A stretch of DNA of 64,000 nt from Prunus persica (GCF_000346465.2 NC_034009.1:6804079-6868078); one strand, 5' to 3'; counted from the first letter of the stretch, positions 22,725 to 35,480 are shown. The notes: generated from the sequence alone by a model not told the origin. Numbers and translations: made by a program.

Positions 22725-25250
22725 TTTTAAGAAGGTTTCGAAGAAAGTCTTAGAAAAACTAAAGTTTCAGAAAATGAAGGAAGTTGAGTTGAAACGCAGT
22801 TGCTCCAATCAAGTTTTGCAAAGGCAATATCTATAGGAGGAAATATGGCTACAGTTTTTCAGGATCCCAATATCTTTTCGGATCCCCATATTCTCTTTTT
22901 CTTTTCCAGATTCCAAAACTTCACGTGGCCCCCATTAATGTTTGTCGGCACTTTCGGCGTTTTCAAAATATTATTTTCGTCAGAAGCCGATCTTGCTTTG
23001 CGGATTTCACGGAGCTATTTTTTCAAAAGCACCCCGAGAATCTCGCAATTTTCTTATGGTTAATTTGAAATTCACCGGTTCTACCTATTCCTCTTATTTG
23101 TGTATAAATATGTTACTAACGAAATTTTCTTTGCAGAAGACATCCAGTTTTCTCCATACCTAGTGATGCGATATCTACTAGTTTTTCTTATCAGTGAGCA
23201 CTTAACATGCCCGAGAAGCAAGACTATCTCTGATCATCCATTCAGGAAGCGAGACTATCCCTGATCACGTTTCCGCCACATCAGGGAACTATGAAGGCAA
23301 CCTTATGCTCTAATCTCCGGAAGTTCTTCTAGACTAGGAGAAATGAGAGCTGGTTGTTTGCTCCCACCAGCTTCCTTCCTTGATTGCTGAGCTTGTTGTC
23401 TGCTCCCACCAGCTTCCTTCCCTGATTGCTTACCTTCTCTTGCAATCAATATCACAATTTTTTGCATTTTTTCTCTTTTTGTAACTCTCTGTTCATAAGA
23501 GATTTTATTTCTTTAGAATGAACATATGAAGAAAGAATCCATGAAGTGATCCTAACTCTGAGGGTTATTTGTTTTTGACAGAGAAAAGAGTTGTGATTTT
23601 ACTCTTGCAGGATATAACTAGATCATCAAGCGCTACATTTACTGGGCCGATACAAGCTTGAATGATACTTGAGAAAAGTTTCTCCCACCTAAGGATGTAA
23701 GCAATACTTGTGTTATTTTATGCTTATATACTTATTTGATATGTTATCTTGAAAGGTAACCAAATGGGAAGATAAGTCCGTTCCAAAAGAATGGCTTGTA
23801 TGTATCCATGAATTATTAATGCAAATTTTACAGATTGCAAGTTGGATACATTGATAATACACTGCACAGATTAAAGTCCCATAAGAACAGAATATGGGTA
23901 TAGCAGTGATCAATATGATGCACGCCTGTTGCGTAGCAAATGATGTGGATTGAAGTCCCGAAAGGACAATCCTTTAACATGTCAATATTGATATTGTGCA
24001 CGCCTAATGCGTAGCAAATTATATGGGTTAAAGTCCCAGAAATTAATTGACATGTATGTATTAATCTGTGGCATGCCTGCAGCATGACAGATATATGGGT
24101 TCTAAATGTTCCAACTCCCTAAATAGAGATTATCCACGCCCTACTGTAAAATAACGCTCCATTGGAGGTTATAATCCACATTCTCACATAATAAAAGCCC
24201 CATGAAGAGGCTTGGGTACCCAAAAGCAAAGAAATGCTTATAATTGATGCATGCACGTGCAAATGAGAATGATGGGATCATGAATTGATGAATGACAATT
24301 TTTGGTTTTAGAGTAGCTACTCAAATCATCAATGGGCTGTGTTGATTGGAACCACGTTCAATTATTAAATGTCGACAATATCATTGGCCAAAATGGAATG
24401 AGGTAATTCCATTATAGATGAGAATGAACGTGAAAGAACAAACCCACAGTACGAACCCCAAAAGATGTTAATACTGAAATTTATACTTGGGTGTTCAGAA
24501 TAAAAGGGAATATACCTACTTTGTATGACACACTGTTTCTGGCAGAAACAAGGAATGTTGGGTTTTCTCCATATTTACAGATTCAATTGTGCCCCCCTTA
24601 TTACACAATTACGGAGACCAACATATTATCTTTAAGGGTTATTAAATGCACGGAGCATATCATCAGAAACGATTTCCTAAAGATGTATAAATAGCTGGGT
24701 TAAAGCTATATAATGTGTCATAAAGTTTAATCCCTTTTAAACAAAATCCGTTGAGAGGATTGACATTGCATAAAGCAAGTCCCTAAAGGACATGTGCTTG
24801 AAGCACAAAATTTGTACTCAATATTAATATGCATAAATTACCTCAGTGAGTACATTGATTATAATGTGATTGCAACACATTAAAGCTTCTGCAGAATTCA
24901 AGAAATATTTGTCTCGACTTAAAAATCGAGCATTATGCCAACGAGATTCTTGCTTATACTAAGAAAGTATTGAAGCATTTTTATGAGGATTATCCGTTAG
25001 GCACTCTAAGGATTTTCCGGAAGTATATTGGACCGGACATCGTATTTTTCAGATAGAGCTCAACTCCATCACCATCATTTTGGGATGATGTGAGGCATAT
25101 TTCATGCTATCTAAGCATAACACCATATACGGGCATATTTTTTGAGTGAACTTACAAATAGCCCAAGTGTTATTAGATATGCGGACTCTGGAAATCTCTA
25201 TGGTCGCTTACTGGAAAAAGCTAGTCATGAAGTTTTCAAGGGGAGATATT

Positions 25251-25562
25251 CATCAGGGGGAGCGTGGTATTAATAAAGACCTTCACACACTGTACTCTTT
25301 TTCCTTCATCCAGGTTTTTATCCCACTGGGTTTTTTCTGGTAAGGTTTTAACGAGGCAGTGTCGCTCAAGATTGACTCACAGAAGCAGTGTGAACTACGA
25401 TATTCAGAAAGGTGATCAACAGTATGACTTAAAGATATTTTGCCAAGCATCAGGGGAAGCGTGCTATCAATAAAGATCTTCAAACACTGTACTCTTTTTC
25501 CTTCGTCCAGGTTTTTATCCCACTGGGTTTTTCCTGGCAAGGTTTTAACGAGGCAGTGTCAC
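25251..25562 (+). repeat. direct duplication at the 3' end of the LTR element
   Basis: About 115-120 bp at 25251-25370 (CATCAGGGGGAGCG to GAGGCAGTGTC) recurs at 25448-25562 with scattered changes. The unit contains TACTCTTTTTCCTTC and TTTTTATCCCACTGGG. It probably derives from the 3' untranslated leader of a copia element. Confidence 0.85.
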
Positions 25563-25617
25563 ACGCGCGTCAATATACATAGAATTTTATGTTACACATG
25601 TGGTCTCCAAGGGGGAG

Positions 25618-25784
25618 TGTTGTAAATTATAAGGTGGAGCCCACATGTTGGAAGGCTCTGCCTACAAAAGGATTCACACCCTTCCTTTGTAATTACAGAT
25701 AGTAATGAAAACAGATATACAGAAGGCAGAGAACAACAATTCTCTGCTCCTAAATTCTCTCCTCAATTCTTTGGTTTTATAACA
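25618..25784 (+). repeat. 3' LTR of the 6.9-kb element
   Basis: 167 bp, preceded by the purine tract CAAGGGGGAG and followed by the duplication ATTAT (25785-25789). It differs from the 5' LTR at one base. Confidence 0.95.
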
Positions 25785-25799
25785 ATTATGTATATGTAC

Positions 25800-26187
25800 C
25801 AGTAGTAGTTCCAACCCTTTGCCGTATGAAGTCTGTTTCCACATGAACTAGACGTGAGCGTGGTCTGCTCCAAACCGCCACCCAAGGCACTTTGATCTCC
25901 TCCGCTATATCTCCGGCGAACCAGAAGAAGGCATCGGTCACCAAACACCTGACCTTCAACCCTGTTGACGCAACGCCTCAGCATCCTTCAAAGCGCTCAT
26001 AAATTTACTTGGGGCCACCTTCAAAAAAAGCCCAACAGCTTCCTCAGGGTTGGCAGAGGGCATGAAGCCCTCTGGCAACCCATCAGCTACGTTGTGAGGC
26101 TTCAAATTGTGGAAGAGGGACGAGGTTTTGGAGAAGAGGGAGGTGTTGGCTTCAGAAGTGGTGATTTTGTTGGGGGTTTCCTGCCAT
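25800..26187 (-). pseudogene. UGT-B exon 1 (broken)
   Basis: Minus strand from ATG at 26187 reads MAGNP, as in UGT-C. A deletion of about 115-120 bp then removes the N-terminal core including the catalytic-His segment and shifts the frame to a stop at codon 12. Downstream the old frame is recognisable (TSEANTSLFSKTSSLFHN, NVADGLPEGFMPSANPEEA, FMSALKDAEA). A second small frame change follows, then LVTDAFFWFAGDIAEE. The donor G|GTACAT is at 25800/25799, ten bases before the LTR insertion. A TATA-like TTTAAATA (26227-26234) lies about 40 bp upstream of the ATG. The partner exon 2 is at 12352-13238. Confidence 0.85.
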
Positions 26188-26460
26188 AGTTGTTGGATGG
26201 TCTTGATTTTGTTCTAGAGTGTGCTCTATTTAAAGAAAGGCAGATAGATGGGTAGGTCGTTAAAGAAAGGTAGTGGAGATATTGGGTTATGAAACCAACA
26301 GTAAGTGAGAGAAAATGGTAAAGAAAGATATATTTTGGGGTGTAATAAGTGAAAAAGATAAGTTGGATAAAATTTCGAGTTCTTCTGATTGTCTTGAGGT
26401 AATGTCCCAGGACTTACCCCAATTTTTATTTTTTATTTTGGTCGGTGGACTTGCCCTTGG

Positions 26461-26556
26461 GGAGACCAGGAAATTACTCTTCCTCGCTACTTTCGTCATA
26501 TCGTCTGGGCAATACATCCTTTATGTTGCCCCTAAATGATTACCAAATGAATGGAA
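26461..26556 (-). pseudogene. UGT exon 2 scrap
   Basis: The plus strand reads GGGCAATACATCCTTTATGT then TGCCCCTAAATGA, matching the exon 2 segment that encodes FIWSFRGNIED..PKG in UGT-B, C and D. About 95 bp remain, with indels. The same segment recurs as a relic at 51065-51155. It marks a further lost UGT copy. From 26560 to 26760 I see nothing else. Confidence 0.65.
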
Positions 26557-26762
26557 CAGTCCCATTTTCCAAATAAATTGGCCCCCAGATTCCAAGGGTT
26601 GAGAAAAAATTAGTTTAAAAATTAATTTGTATTAATTTTATTTTGCTTTAATGTAATTCAACGTAAACAAAAACTTGAAGGGAAAAAAAAGTCACTCAAA
26701 CCAAACCACGTTCTTGCACCGTTGTCGACCAGAGCTACCAAAACCAAAACTAAATCAATAAT

Positions 26763-27732
26763 TCAATTTGTATCGCATGTATCATGGGCATGGAAAGCGC
26801 CCTTGCCAAAGTTATTTGGGGGCGGCGGTGTTGGAGTGCTTGAGACCTCGGTCAAGGTCGGAGGATGAGTAGCAGTAAGGTGGTCATGTCCAGTGGTGAT
26901 GTCAGCCATAGAAGTGGCGGCAACAGCCACATGAGCTTTGTTGTCCAGTTGTTCCTTTTTTAAACGCTTATGCTCCTTCTCCCAATCTGGTGCCCCATGC
27001 AATGCCCAGCAGGTGTCGATAGTATGTTTCTTTTCACCATAGTGATCACACTTCAGTTTGTCTTTTCCTGCAGAAGTCAGGCGATGAAGCGGTACAGCAA
27101 AAGAGTCAGACCCTTAGGCCGAGAAACCAGAGCAGTGTTTTTGGAAGCAAACACAACAACATGTTCCCCAATCTTGGTGCCGGATCCAAGCTTAGTAATC
27201 TGGCGTTGAGCCTCTCGACGGACCATAAAAAATACATTTTCGATACTTGGAACTTTATCACTCTGTAGAATATCACTGTGGACCCTAAACCCTTGAGACA
27301 GGTTGCCTGGCACTGTAGTTCATAGAGCTGAGATATGTTAGAGACATCATAAAACATTTGATTAACAGCATCCCAAATTTCCTTAGCAGTAGGTAAAGTA
27401 TGAAACATATTCAACAAATTGGATTTCACAGTTCGCAACATCGAACTTTTCACAATAGCATCAACAATTTTCCACTTCCCAAATTGTGGGTCTTGGGAAT
27501 CAGGGGCGTCAGTGTCGCCAGTCAGGTAACCCAATTTGCCTTGTGTAGTATCATGGAGTTCGATCATCAAAGCCCATATCTCATAGTTGGATCCATTCAA
27601 TTTGAATCCCATAGGTAGATTGGTGGACAATTCGGTATGAACCGTCATAATAGGAGTAAAAGAAGAAGATTCAGTGACATCCGGCACGGTGATAGATGGC
27701 GGTGGCAACAGAAGATTCGGTGGCGATGACAA
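26763..27732 (-). pseudogene. copia gag remnant
   Basis: From 27732 it reads a Pro/Ser-rich N-terminus, then FKLNGSNYEIWALMIELH, GKLGYLTGDTDAPDSQDPQF and LPTAKEIWDAVNQMFYD. This is the gag_3/UBN2 region of plant copia elements. The frame breaks near 27290. Decayed gag-like sequence with a Pro-rich tail (PTPPPPNNF) continues to 26763. No pol is present. The 5' LTR and primer site follow on the right, so the element reads right to left and has lost its 3' part. Confidence 0.85.
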
Positions 27733-27861
27733 CTGTAAGAGATATGAGACGGCGCAGGCTTAGGTGTATAAGAGGCACATGTTTAGGTGTATAGACTAGG
27801 TGCAGCGGAAATAGGTATTTTTTTACGATTAGGGTTTTGATGTTGTAAAGATGAATTGAAA

Positions 27862-28104
27862 CCTGCTCTGACACCAACTCAAAAATAATTACGGTTTAAA
27901 TTGATATATTTATTCTTCTCTCAAGGAAGAATATATATACTACATACAGAGTGGGTACAAATAGGAAATATGTACAAAATCTCTCTACTCAAATTAGATA
28001 ATTACAATAAAATACAAATTCTATTCCTAATAGAAACAAATTCTATTCCTAATAGAAACAAATTCTATTCCTAATAGGAACGTTGACTTTGACTCACGCC
28101 AACA
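27862..28104 (-). repeat. primer-binding site and 5' LTR of the copia gag remnant
   Basis: On the minus strand TTGGTGTCAGAGCAGG (27862-27877) is a near match to the initiator-Met tRNA primer site of copia elements. The LTR outside it starts TGTTGGCGTGAG at 28104 and is about 225 bp. It contains three tandem copies of ACAAATTCTATTCCTAATAG (about 28012-28078). The inner LTR border is approximate. Confidence 0.65.
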
Positions 28105-28830
28105 TAGAATCATATCTTCATCCAGATTTAGAGAAGATTCTTGCATTAGTTTCTTGAAGAATGATTTCTTCAAGGGACTGAGCTTCACTTTATAGAATCT
28201 ACATTTCGTCATCTCATTCTCTTCATTTTGTTGAGCTCCTGAAGTCGTGAGGTGAAGATGAAGTCGTGAGGTGAAGAATCTGAGGATTTAGCTGCCACTT
28301 TCATGAGGAACTTAAGCTGACATCCAGAACTGAAGAAGATGATTGCATAGAGAGGTATAACTGCTCCTTAATAGCTCAGGAATTATGAGCTAGTGCTTGT
28401 ATTCTCTATATGGATCCTTATTCTCTTAGTAGATGGCCTGGTCAGATGAGGACCCTCGGTTTTTCCCAATGGTGGGTTCCTGGGTGAACATGTCTGTGTG
28501 TTGATTATATGACTGTAACTAATCATCTGTTGTTACTATTCATATGTTTATGATTTAATGGATGCTCACACACATACCACCATAGTTGTTGCTAGCACAT
28601 GAGATGCCTAGATTGACGGGTCCTTCTGAGTGCTTAAGTTGTCACCTAGTTTTGTTCTAAGTCTGCAGGGGTTTTGATAATTGTTGTTGTATGTGGTTTG
28701 TGAATTGTAATCTTAGGTCTGTGACTAGGCTGACTAGTCATACATTGTTTAGGAACACTGATTCCACTCTATCTTTTGACACTCTGGTTATAATTTAAAT
28801 TTACCACTTTCGCCTAAGTACCGATTTCAA
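28105..28830 (+). repeat. dispersed repeat, copy 1
   Basis: It shares ordered blocks with 60600-63170: TTCTTGAAGAA, CCTGGTCA-GATGA, TTTTTCCCAATGGTGGGTT, CACCATAGTTGTTGCTAGCA, GATGCCTAGATTGACGGGTC and CCTAAGTACC. No coding frame. The layout suggests part of an LTR or a non-coding retroelement of unknown class. The match ends near 28830, where CACTA-type sequence begins. Confidence 0.6.
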
Positions 28831-30060
28831 ATTACAATCCATCTCAACCGTTCATCATAGAGCTATTGGCGAAACCCAGCTGTTGCAACGGACCACTTAA
28901 TGTGTTGACGTCAAGCGGGCCTGCTGCACCATTTTGCTAGCGACTAAAGAGAGATTTTCAACATTCTCTCCCCCTTTTCTCTTGTAGGTCATGCTTGCAA
29001 AATATGTGAAAAAAATGCAATTGTACATCGTCGGCGGAAAATGTAAATGTGCAGCCATATATATACCACCATTGCAGCACTTTCAGGCCGTGACGGGTTT
29101 AAATCTGTTATACACCCCCACTTTACATACGACCACTGTGGATGCTCTGAGGAAATCCTCAATTAATGCTTGAACATTGGTAACTCATGATGAGATAGTG
29201 GTAGTTGGTGTGCTGCAGATTGAGGGACCACTTAATTTGTCGCGAAAAAATGGACACTTACCCTTTGCAGAGGCAGAATGCAAAAAAAAACCTCTACCTT
29301 TGCCTCTGCTAGGAATTCAATACGTTCGTTGGGTAAGTATTTTTTCTCGTTAGTTTTAAAGTATTAATGTAAATTCATACTAACGCTATTAATTTCGTTC
29401 TCGTTAGGGATATTTGTAATTAGCAATTGGTGGAGAACGATTGAGAAGGTATTTTATCCGTTTTATATTTTTAAAATATTAAATTAATTCCATTATGTTA
29501 AACTTTGTTTGTTATGTTTGTATTTTTTTTGTGAAATTATATTTATATTATGTTGTTAAATTGTGCGTCACGTAGCACAATGTGTTGTGATGTACGAAGT
29601 TAATTGAAATTAACTTCGTACTTTTATTTTTATTTTTAATAACACTTAGTTTCCCGTTCGAGATTAGTTGGTTTTCGTGCACGGATGCTAAAGCATGATT
29701 ACGGTCCAATTAATTCTTGAATTGTCCCATTATTTGGATAGTTTGGGAATGCATAGTCATGCCACGTAATGTACGGCTATAAGATTAGGTTTCGATTGTG
29801 GAGATTTCAGTGTTATCTCTGTACGTTCTTCGGGTGCTTCGTAGGTATTTATACCTATGGTACACCTTAAGAATTGTATCGAGATGCTGCCGAAATTCAT
29901 CCACGTCGAAATCTAATCTCATGTAGCCGTAAATTACGTGACATGACTATGCATTCCCGAATGGGATAGGGCCCTTACCGGAGGTATAAGGTGACATTAT
30001 GACTTCGTATGAAGTTGTTGTGATTGTTGTGTTGTGATTATGGTTCCAGAAATTATGAGC

Positions 30061-33000
30061 AGGAGGTGGATATAGAACCCGAATAGATGCGCAGATGAAT
30101 ACTTGGATGGAATCGAAGATTTTATTGAGTTTGCATGTACACACAACCCAAGTGCAACTAGAATCCGTTGTCCTTGTAGGAGGTGTAACAACACGTTGTG
30201 GGAGACAATTGAAAATGTTGGATTTCATTTAGTAAGGAATGGAATGATTGAGACATATAGCATTTGGAATCTTCAGGGGAACAATTAGACCATGCTTCGT
30301 CTTCAAATGCCACAAGAGTGGACAATGTTGAACCTATTGTGGATCCTAATGAACAAGTCATGGATATTATACACGAAGCTTTTCCATTTACATCGACCAA
30401 CATCAATCAGGAAGAGGAAGATGACATGCCTACACAAATGGACAGTGCAGAGTTCGAACAATATGAAAAGCTACTTAAAAAAATGCCAACCAAGAGTTAT
30501 ACCCGGAGGACGAGAGCTTTTCTTTTCTCACGGCCATTGTGGAGCTAATGTATGGAAAAATAAAGTATCGTATGTCGAACCTGTGTTTCGATTACTTTTT
30601 GGGTTTTTAAGAGAATGCTTCCGACGGACAATTGTTTGCCGAAAGACCATAAACACGCGAAAAAGGTGTTGAATGGTCTTGGATTGGGTTATGAAAAAAT
30701 TCACGTTTGCAAAAACAATTGCATGTTATTCTACAACTAGTATGAAACGTTGGATACATGCCCTATATGCAACGAGTCGAGGTTCAAAATGACATCTCAG
30801 AATAGAACGGCTAAGATCCCACAAAAAGTCATGCGTTATCTGCCCCTGAAACCTAGGTTGCAGCGATTGTATATGTCGACGCATACTGCCACAGACATGA
30901 GATGACATAAGGAAAAACGGGTAGACGACGATGTGATGCGGCATCCTACAGATGGGGAGGCATGGAAAGAGTTCGATCGAATGTTCCCCGAGTTTGCTGC
31001 TGATCCCCGAAATGTTAGATCGGGACTTGCCACTGACAGATTCAATTCGTATAGGGTTCTAAACCAACACCACAGCACTTGGCCGATTTTCGTATTCCCA
31101 TATAATTTGCCGCATTGGAAATGCATGAAAAAAGAATATGTGATGATGACTGTTTTGATAATTGAGGATCCTGACAGGTCAATCGATGTTTACTTAAGGC
31201 CGCTGGTTGATGAGCTAAGGGATTTATGGACAAACGGTGTGCACACGTACGATAAATCAACTGGAAAGATGTTCACTTTGCGGACAGCAGTTATGTGGAC
31301 TGTGAATGATTTTTTCGCATATGCAATGGTTTCTGGGTGGAGCACCAAGGGTTATATAGCATGTCCTGTATGTAAGGAAGATGTAACTTCTGGTTGGCAC
31401 ACTGAAAAATTTTGTTATCTTGGTCATCGGAGATGGTTGCCATGGGACCATGAGTGGCGGGAAAAGATAAAGAGTTCGACGGGAACACAGAGCGTCGCCT
31501 CAGACCTAGAGAATGGTCCGGTGATGTGATCTTGGAACAGCTTAACCGTTTGGATTTTGCTCCGTTCGGGAAAACAGTTAGTCGGACCAGACCTTCTACA
31601 CATATGAACTGGATGCACAAGCCTATATTTTTTGAGCTCTCACATTGGTCGAAACTAAAATTGAGGCACAATCTAGACGTGATGCATGTTGAGAAAAATG
31701 TATTTGATACATTGGTGGGCACGATTCTAGATATCGAGGGCACGATCAAAGCTCATCTTGATTTGGAAAGAATAGGCATACGAAGGGGTTTATGGATGAA
31801 TAGGGACAGTGATAAAACTAGAAGGGATCTTGCATTTTTTTCTATGAAACCGAATTACTAAAAGGAGTTTCTAAAGTTTGTATCATTTGTAAAGTTTTCC
31901 GAAGGTATGCTTCTAATATCGCACATTGCGTGAATATTGACGGGGGTAAATTTACTGGACTTAAGAGCCATGACTGCCATGTGTTTATGCAACGCCTACT
32001 TCCTGTGGGTATTCGACACCTATTGCCGGAAGATGTAGTGAAGCCAATCATGCTGTTGTCCATATTTTTTTCCTAACTGACGACAAAAACGTTGCGAAAG
32101 ACAGACAGGTTTTAGTTGCGCTATGACATTGTCCAAGTCCTATGCAAGTTTGTGATGATATTCCTCCAACTTTCTTCACAAGTATGATCCACGTGACGGT
32201 TCACTTGCTAGAAGAGGCATTGCTTGCAGGTGCTGTCAACTATCGTTGGATGTATCCAATAAAAAGGTATATAATCCTGATCATTTGTGTATACATCATT
32301 ATCACACGCTTGTTAATTTGTATCATATCATTTTATTTTGGCAGGCTTCTCGGAGAGCTGAAAAAAAGTGTATGCAACAGGGCAAAACCCGAATGATCAA
32401 TTATAGAGGCTTGGGTTCAATATGAGTCGCTTACTTTCTGTGGAATGTATTTAAAAGATGTGGAGATGACTTTCAATCGTCCTCAGCGCAATAATGACGG
32501 AGGTATGAGAAATGAAAAACTTTCTGTTTTTTCCCAAAGCGCACGACCCTTTGGAGATCCTGGACGAGGAGAGTCGTTTTCTAGAAATGACATGAAGGTA
32601 GGGCATTGGTTTGTACTGAACAATTGTGATGAGATAATGGCATACTTAGATGAGCAGGAAGAGATGATGAAACGAGAACATCCATCACATTTGTATGCCA
32701 ACAAACACCGTGAATTGTTTCCACAATGATTTTTAGATTTTGTAAGTTATAAGTGCTTTGTATTTGACAAATATATATTGTAGTATTTAATTTTGTCAAA
32801 CTAACATGTGAATGGTTTTGTATAATATTAGATGAATAAGTTGAAATCATTGAATTCCCCCACTTATAGTGATGAATATAACTTGGCGTTCTGCCTGATT
32901 CATGCTGAATTGTTCTCTGGTTGCCATGTAACAGCGTCAAGTTTTTGGGGACTGCACGAGATGACAAGTTGTGTGCGCAAAACAGTTGTGTCCATGTCCC

Positions 33001-33618
33001 AGGTGGAGGAGAAAGTATGACATTGATTTCTATGGAAAACTCACAACTGTCGTGCAATTGCTTTACAAAGACCGATATCAAGTGATCATGTTTAAGTGTC
33101 GATGGTTTGATACCAACCCAAATAGGACGGGAAGTGTTAAAATCAATCATGGCTTACTATCTGTGAATATTAACATAACTTTGTTTAATGATGACCCTGA
33201 CATTTTGGCAAACATGGCAACACAAATTGTGTATCTAAATGACCCTAAAGTCGGGAGCGGTTGGAAAGTTGTTCAGAAGATGGATCATAGGAACGTGTAT
33301 GCTATACCAGAACTAGACCCAACTGACAACGACGTCCACAAAGTGGCTGACCAATATTTAGAATCTTCAATGGAAAATGATGTTGTAACACTTGGAGATA
33401 CAAATGTTATACAAGAACTGTTTCAGATACAAGGAGCTTCTTCAATCGAAATACCGATTCAGTCAATTACAATTGACCTCGATGATCTTCCATGATACGA
33501 TGTTGCAGTGGGCTTGAACAACGACAATGATGTAGTTTTAGAGGAGGAGGATTGGGAGACCGAAAGTGATGATAGCGACGATGACGAAAGTTATTATAGT
33601 TCATATGATGAATAATGA
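30061..33618 (+). pseudogene. TNP2-type CACTA transposase
   Basis: Domain order follows the family. A transposase-associated N-terminus at 30090-30288 reads DEYLDGIEDFIEFACTH with a CPCRRCNN zinc-like motif. The Transposase_21 core follows at 30690-31860 (MLFYN, CPICNESRF, then PTDGEAWKEFD, VFPYNLPHWKCMKKEY, AYAMVSGWSTKGY, LRHNLDVMHVEKNVFDTLVG). A DUF4218-like part lies at 31900-32730 (HVTVHLLEEALLAGAVNYRW). A DUF4216 part lies at 33020-33490 (VMFKCRWFDT-type, YDIDFYGKL). It ends with an acidic tail to 33615. Frameshifts near 30290 and 31500 and several stops (for example at about 30073, 30738, 31859) kill it. It is usually a DNA-binding cut-and-paste transposase of the nucleus. Confidence 0.9.
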
Positions 33619-33889
33619 ATTTTTTTGTAATTTTATTATGTTAGTGTACAGATTTTGGCAAATATGCTTGTTTGAATATATGTACTTGTTATATCCAAAC
33701 CTTATATATGTGGAGAAATGAAACATTGTTAAATAAATTGAGCTATACAAGAAAATGAGAAATGAAAATAAATTTAGTTATAAAACATTGGTAAATAAAT
33801 ATATCCAAACCCTTTTGATAATAATTTTGACAAAACATTTTTAAAGAATGAAAAAGAGAAACAATCTGACCTAAGTAGGTATTTGGCAC

Positions 33890-35480
33890 CAAATACTTGC
33901 GCGACAAACCTAGCCTCGTTGCACATAGTTGAATTTTGCGCGACGAAAAAATTCCTCTTCGCAATAGTTGCAATTTTGCGGTACAAAATCTATTTCTCGT
34001 CAAGTAAAGTTGTAATTTTGCGCGACAACTGCACCTTTCGCCGTGTAAAGTTCAATTTTGCACAACGATTTCATTACTCGTCGCGTCAATATGTGTATAT
34101 TAATTGTAATATAATATATATATACACATTTATTATAATATATAATAATAATATATATTTATATATTATATTATAATATACATATATAAATAACCATTAA
34201 ATTGTAACTTTTTCTTTATACCTGTCGAAAAGTTTTGTCCCATTACTTGATCTCTGACTGTTTTTTGTTTTTTTCGATTTTTGGCGTATATGATCTCGAA
34301 GTATAAACAAACAAGTTTGACAGTTGTATCGTTGAAACAAGTTTCGTAGAATGTGTATGCCATGTTATACAATATATTCAGTAACAATTAAGAGTTTATT
34401 TATACTTTCGTTAAATATAACATAAGATTTTGTGGTATCCACTAGTGTAAATATCTTAAATTGAAGATCAAATTCAGTCATTGTATTCATATAGGGTCAA
34501 GGAGTGTAGCTATAAAAAAATCTACAAAATCGGAGTTAAAATAACCATTAAATCGTGATTTTTCATTTATAACCGTCGAAAAGTTTTGTCCCGTTACTAG
34601 ATCTCTAAATGTTTGTTTTTTGAGATTTTTGGGGTAAAATATCGATTAGATACATTTATACAGATACAGAAAAAAAGTTCCCGTAAATAAACACACTTTG
34701 CGCCACGAAACAAAGCTATTGGTCACATAAAACTTTGCGGGACGCAGACTTACGTCGCGCAAAATCACTTTGAGTGAAGCCAAGCCATCTAGCGTCGCGC
34801 AAAATACATTTGAGTGACAACTGGGTATCCTACGTCACGCATTGTTATAATTTTCGAGGGTTGAGGGTTGAGGGATGAGGGTTTAGGGTTTAGGGTTTAG
34901 GGATTGCGCGACAGTATGGTTCAGTCGTCACGCAAGGTGGCAGATACACAACCTTGCGCAATAGAAACATAAACTCTTCATCGCGCAAAGTCTATAAAAC
35001 ACAACCTTGCGTAACGCTGTTGTGTATTCATCGCGCATGATCGATCAGACCCTTCATGTTCTCTCTCTCCCCCCAAACCCCAAATTATAGCGGAATAACA
35101 ACCTTGCGCGACGGAAAAATAACTTATTCGTCGCCCAAAGTCTATAAAACACAACCTTGTGCGACGCTATTGCGTATTCGTCGCGCAGGATTGATTAGAC
35201 CCTTCACTTTCTCTCTCTCCCCCTAAACCCTAAACCCCAAATTTTGGCGGAATAACAACCTTGCACGACGGTTTGGTTTAATCGTCGCGCAAGGGGATGA
35301 AAATTTTGGCGGACTACTTACCTTGCGCGACGGTTTTCTTTGTTCGTCGCGCAATGTAATGAAAATTTGGGCAGAAAACATACCTTGCGCGACGTCATCA
35401 TTTTTTTTTATGTCGCACAAGGTCGATTAAACATACCTTGCGCGATGCTTTGTGTTGTTTGTCGCGCAAGATTGATTAAA
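33890..35480. repeat. internal CACTA subterminal repeat blocks
   Basis: Dozens of variants of TTGCGCGACG and CGTCGCGCAA occur in both orientations, typical transposase-binding subterminal repeats. Two blocks (33890-34080 and 34690-35480) flank AT-rich sequence. That sequence contains a ~80-bp duplication (34190-34270 and 34540-34620, AAAAGTTTTGTCCC). Between 35030 and 35230 a unit of about 130 bp is repeated. Telomere-like TTTAGGG runs lie at about 34880-34905 and CCCTAAA at 35222-35238. Confidence 0.75.

Larger units (their letters stand above)
18929..25784 (+). mobile_element. recent non-autonomous LTR retrotransposon inside the UGT-B intron
   Basis: 6856 bp between two 167-bp LTRs, flanked by ATTAT on both sides (18924-18928 and 25785-25789). 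The LTRs differ at a single base, so insertion is recent. No gag or pol frame survives or was ever obvious. Sequence after the 5' LTR reads CGTTATCAGCACGA, and a purine tract (CAAGGGGGAG) precedes the 3' LTR. The 3' non-coding part (TTTTATCCCACTGGGTTTTT) resembles copia 3' leaders known from plants. The internal region holds captured gene pieces (19.2-20.4 kb), a hairpin repeat (20.7-21.1 kb), a recurring short motif (21.2-22.1 and 23.8-24.1 kb) and an antisense reading frame (22173-22724). It lies about 10 bp past the UGT-B exon 1 donor. Confidence 0.93.

Noticed and set aside
22800..23163. Short plus-strand Phe/Ser-rich frames near 22.8-23.2 kb
   Set aside because: No motif. They lie in the upstream region of the antisense frame and have random-like composition.
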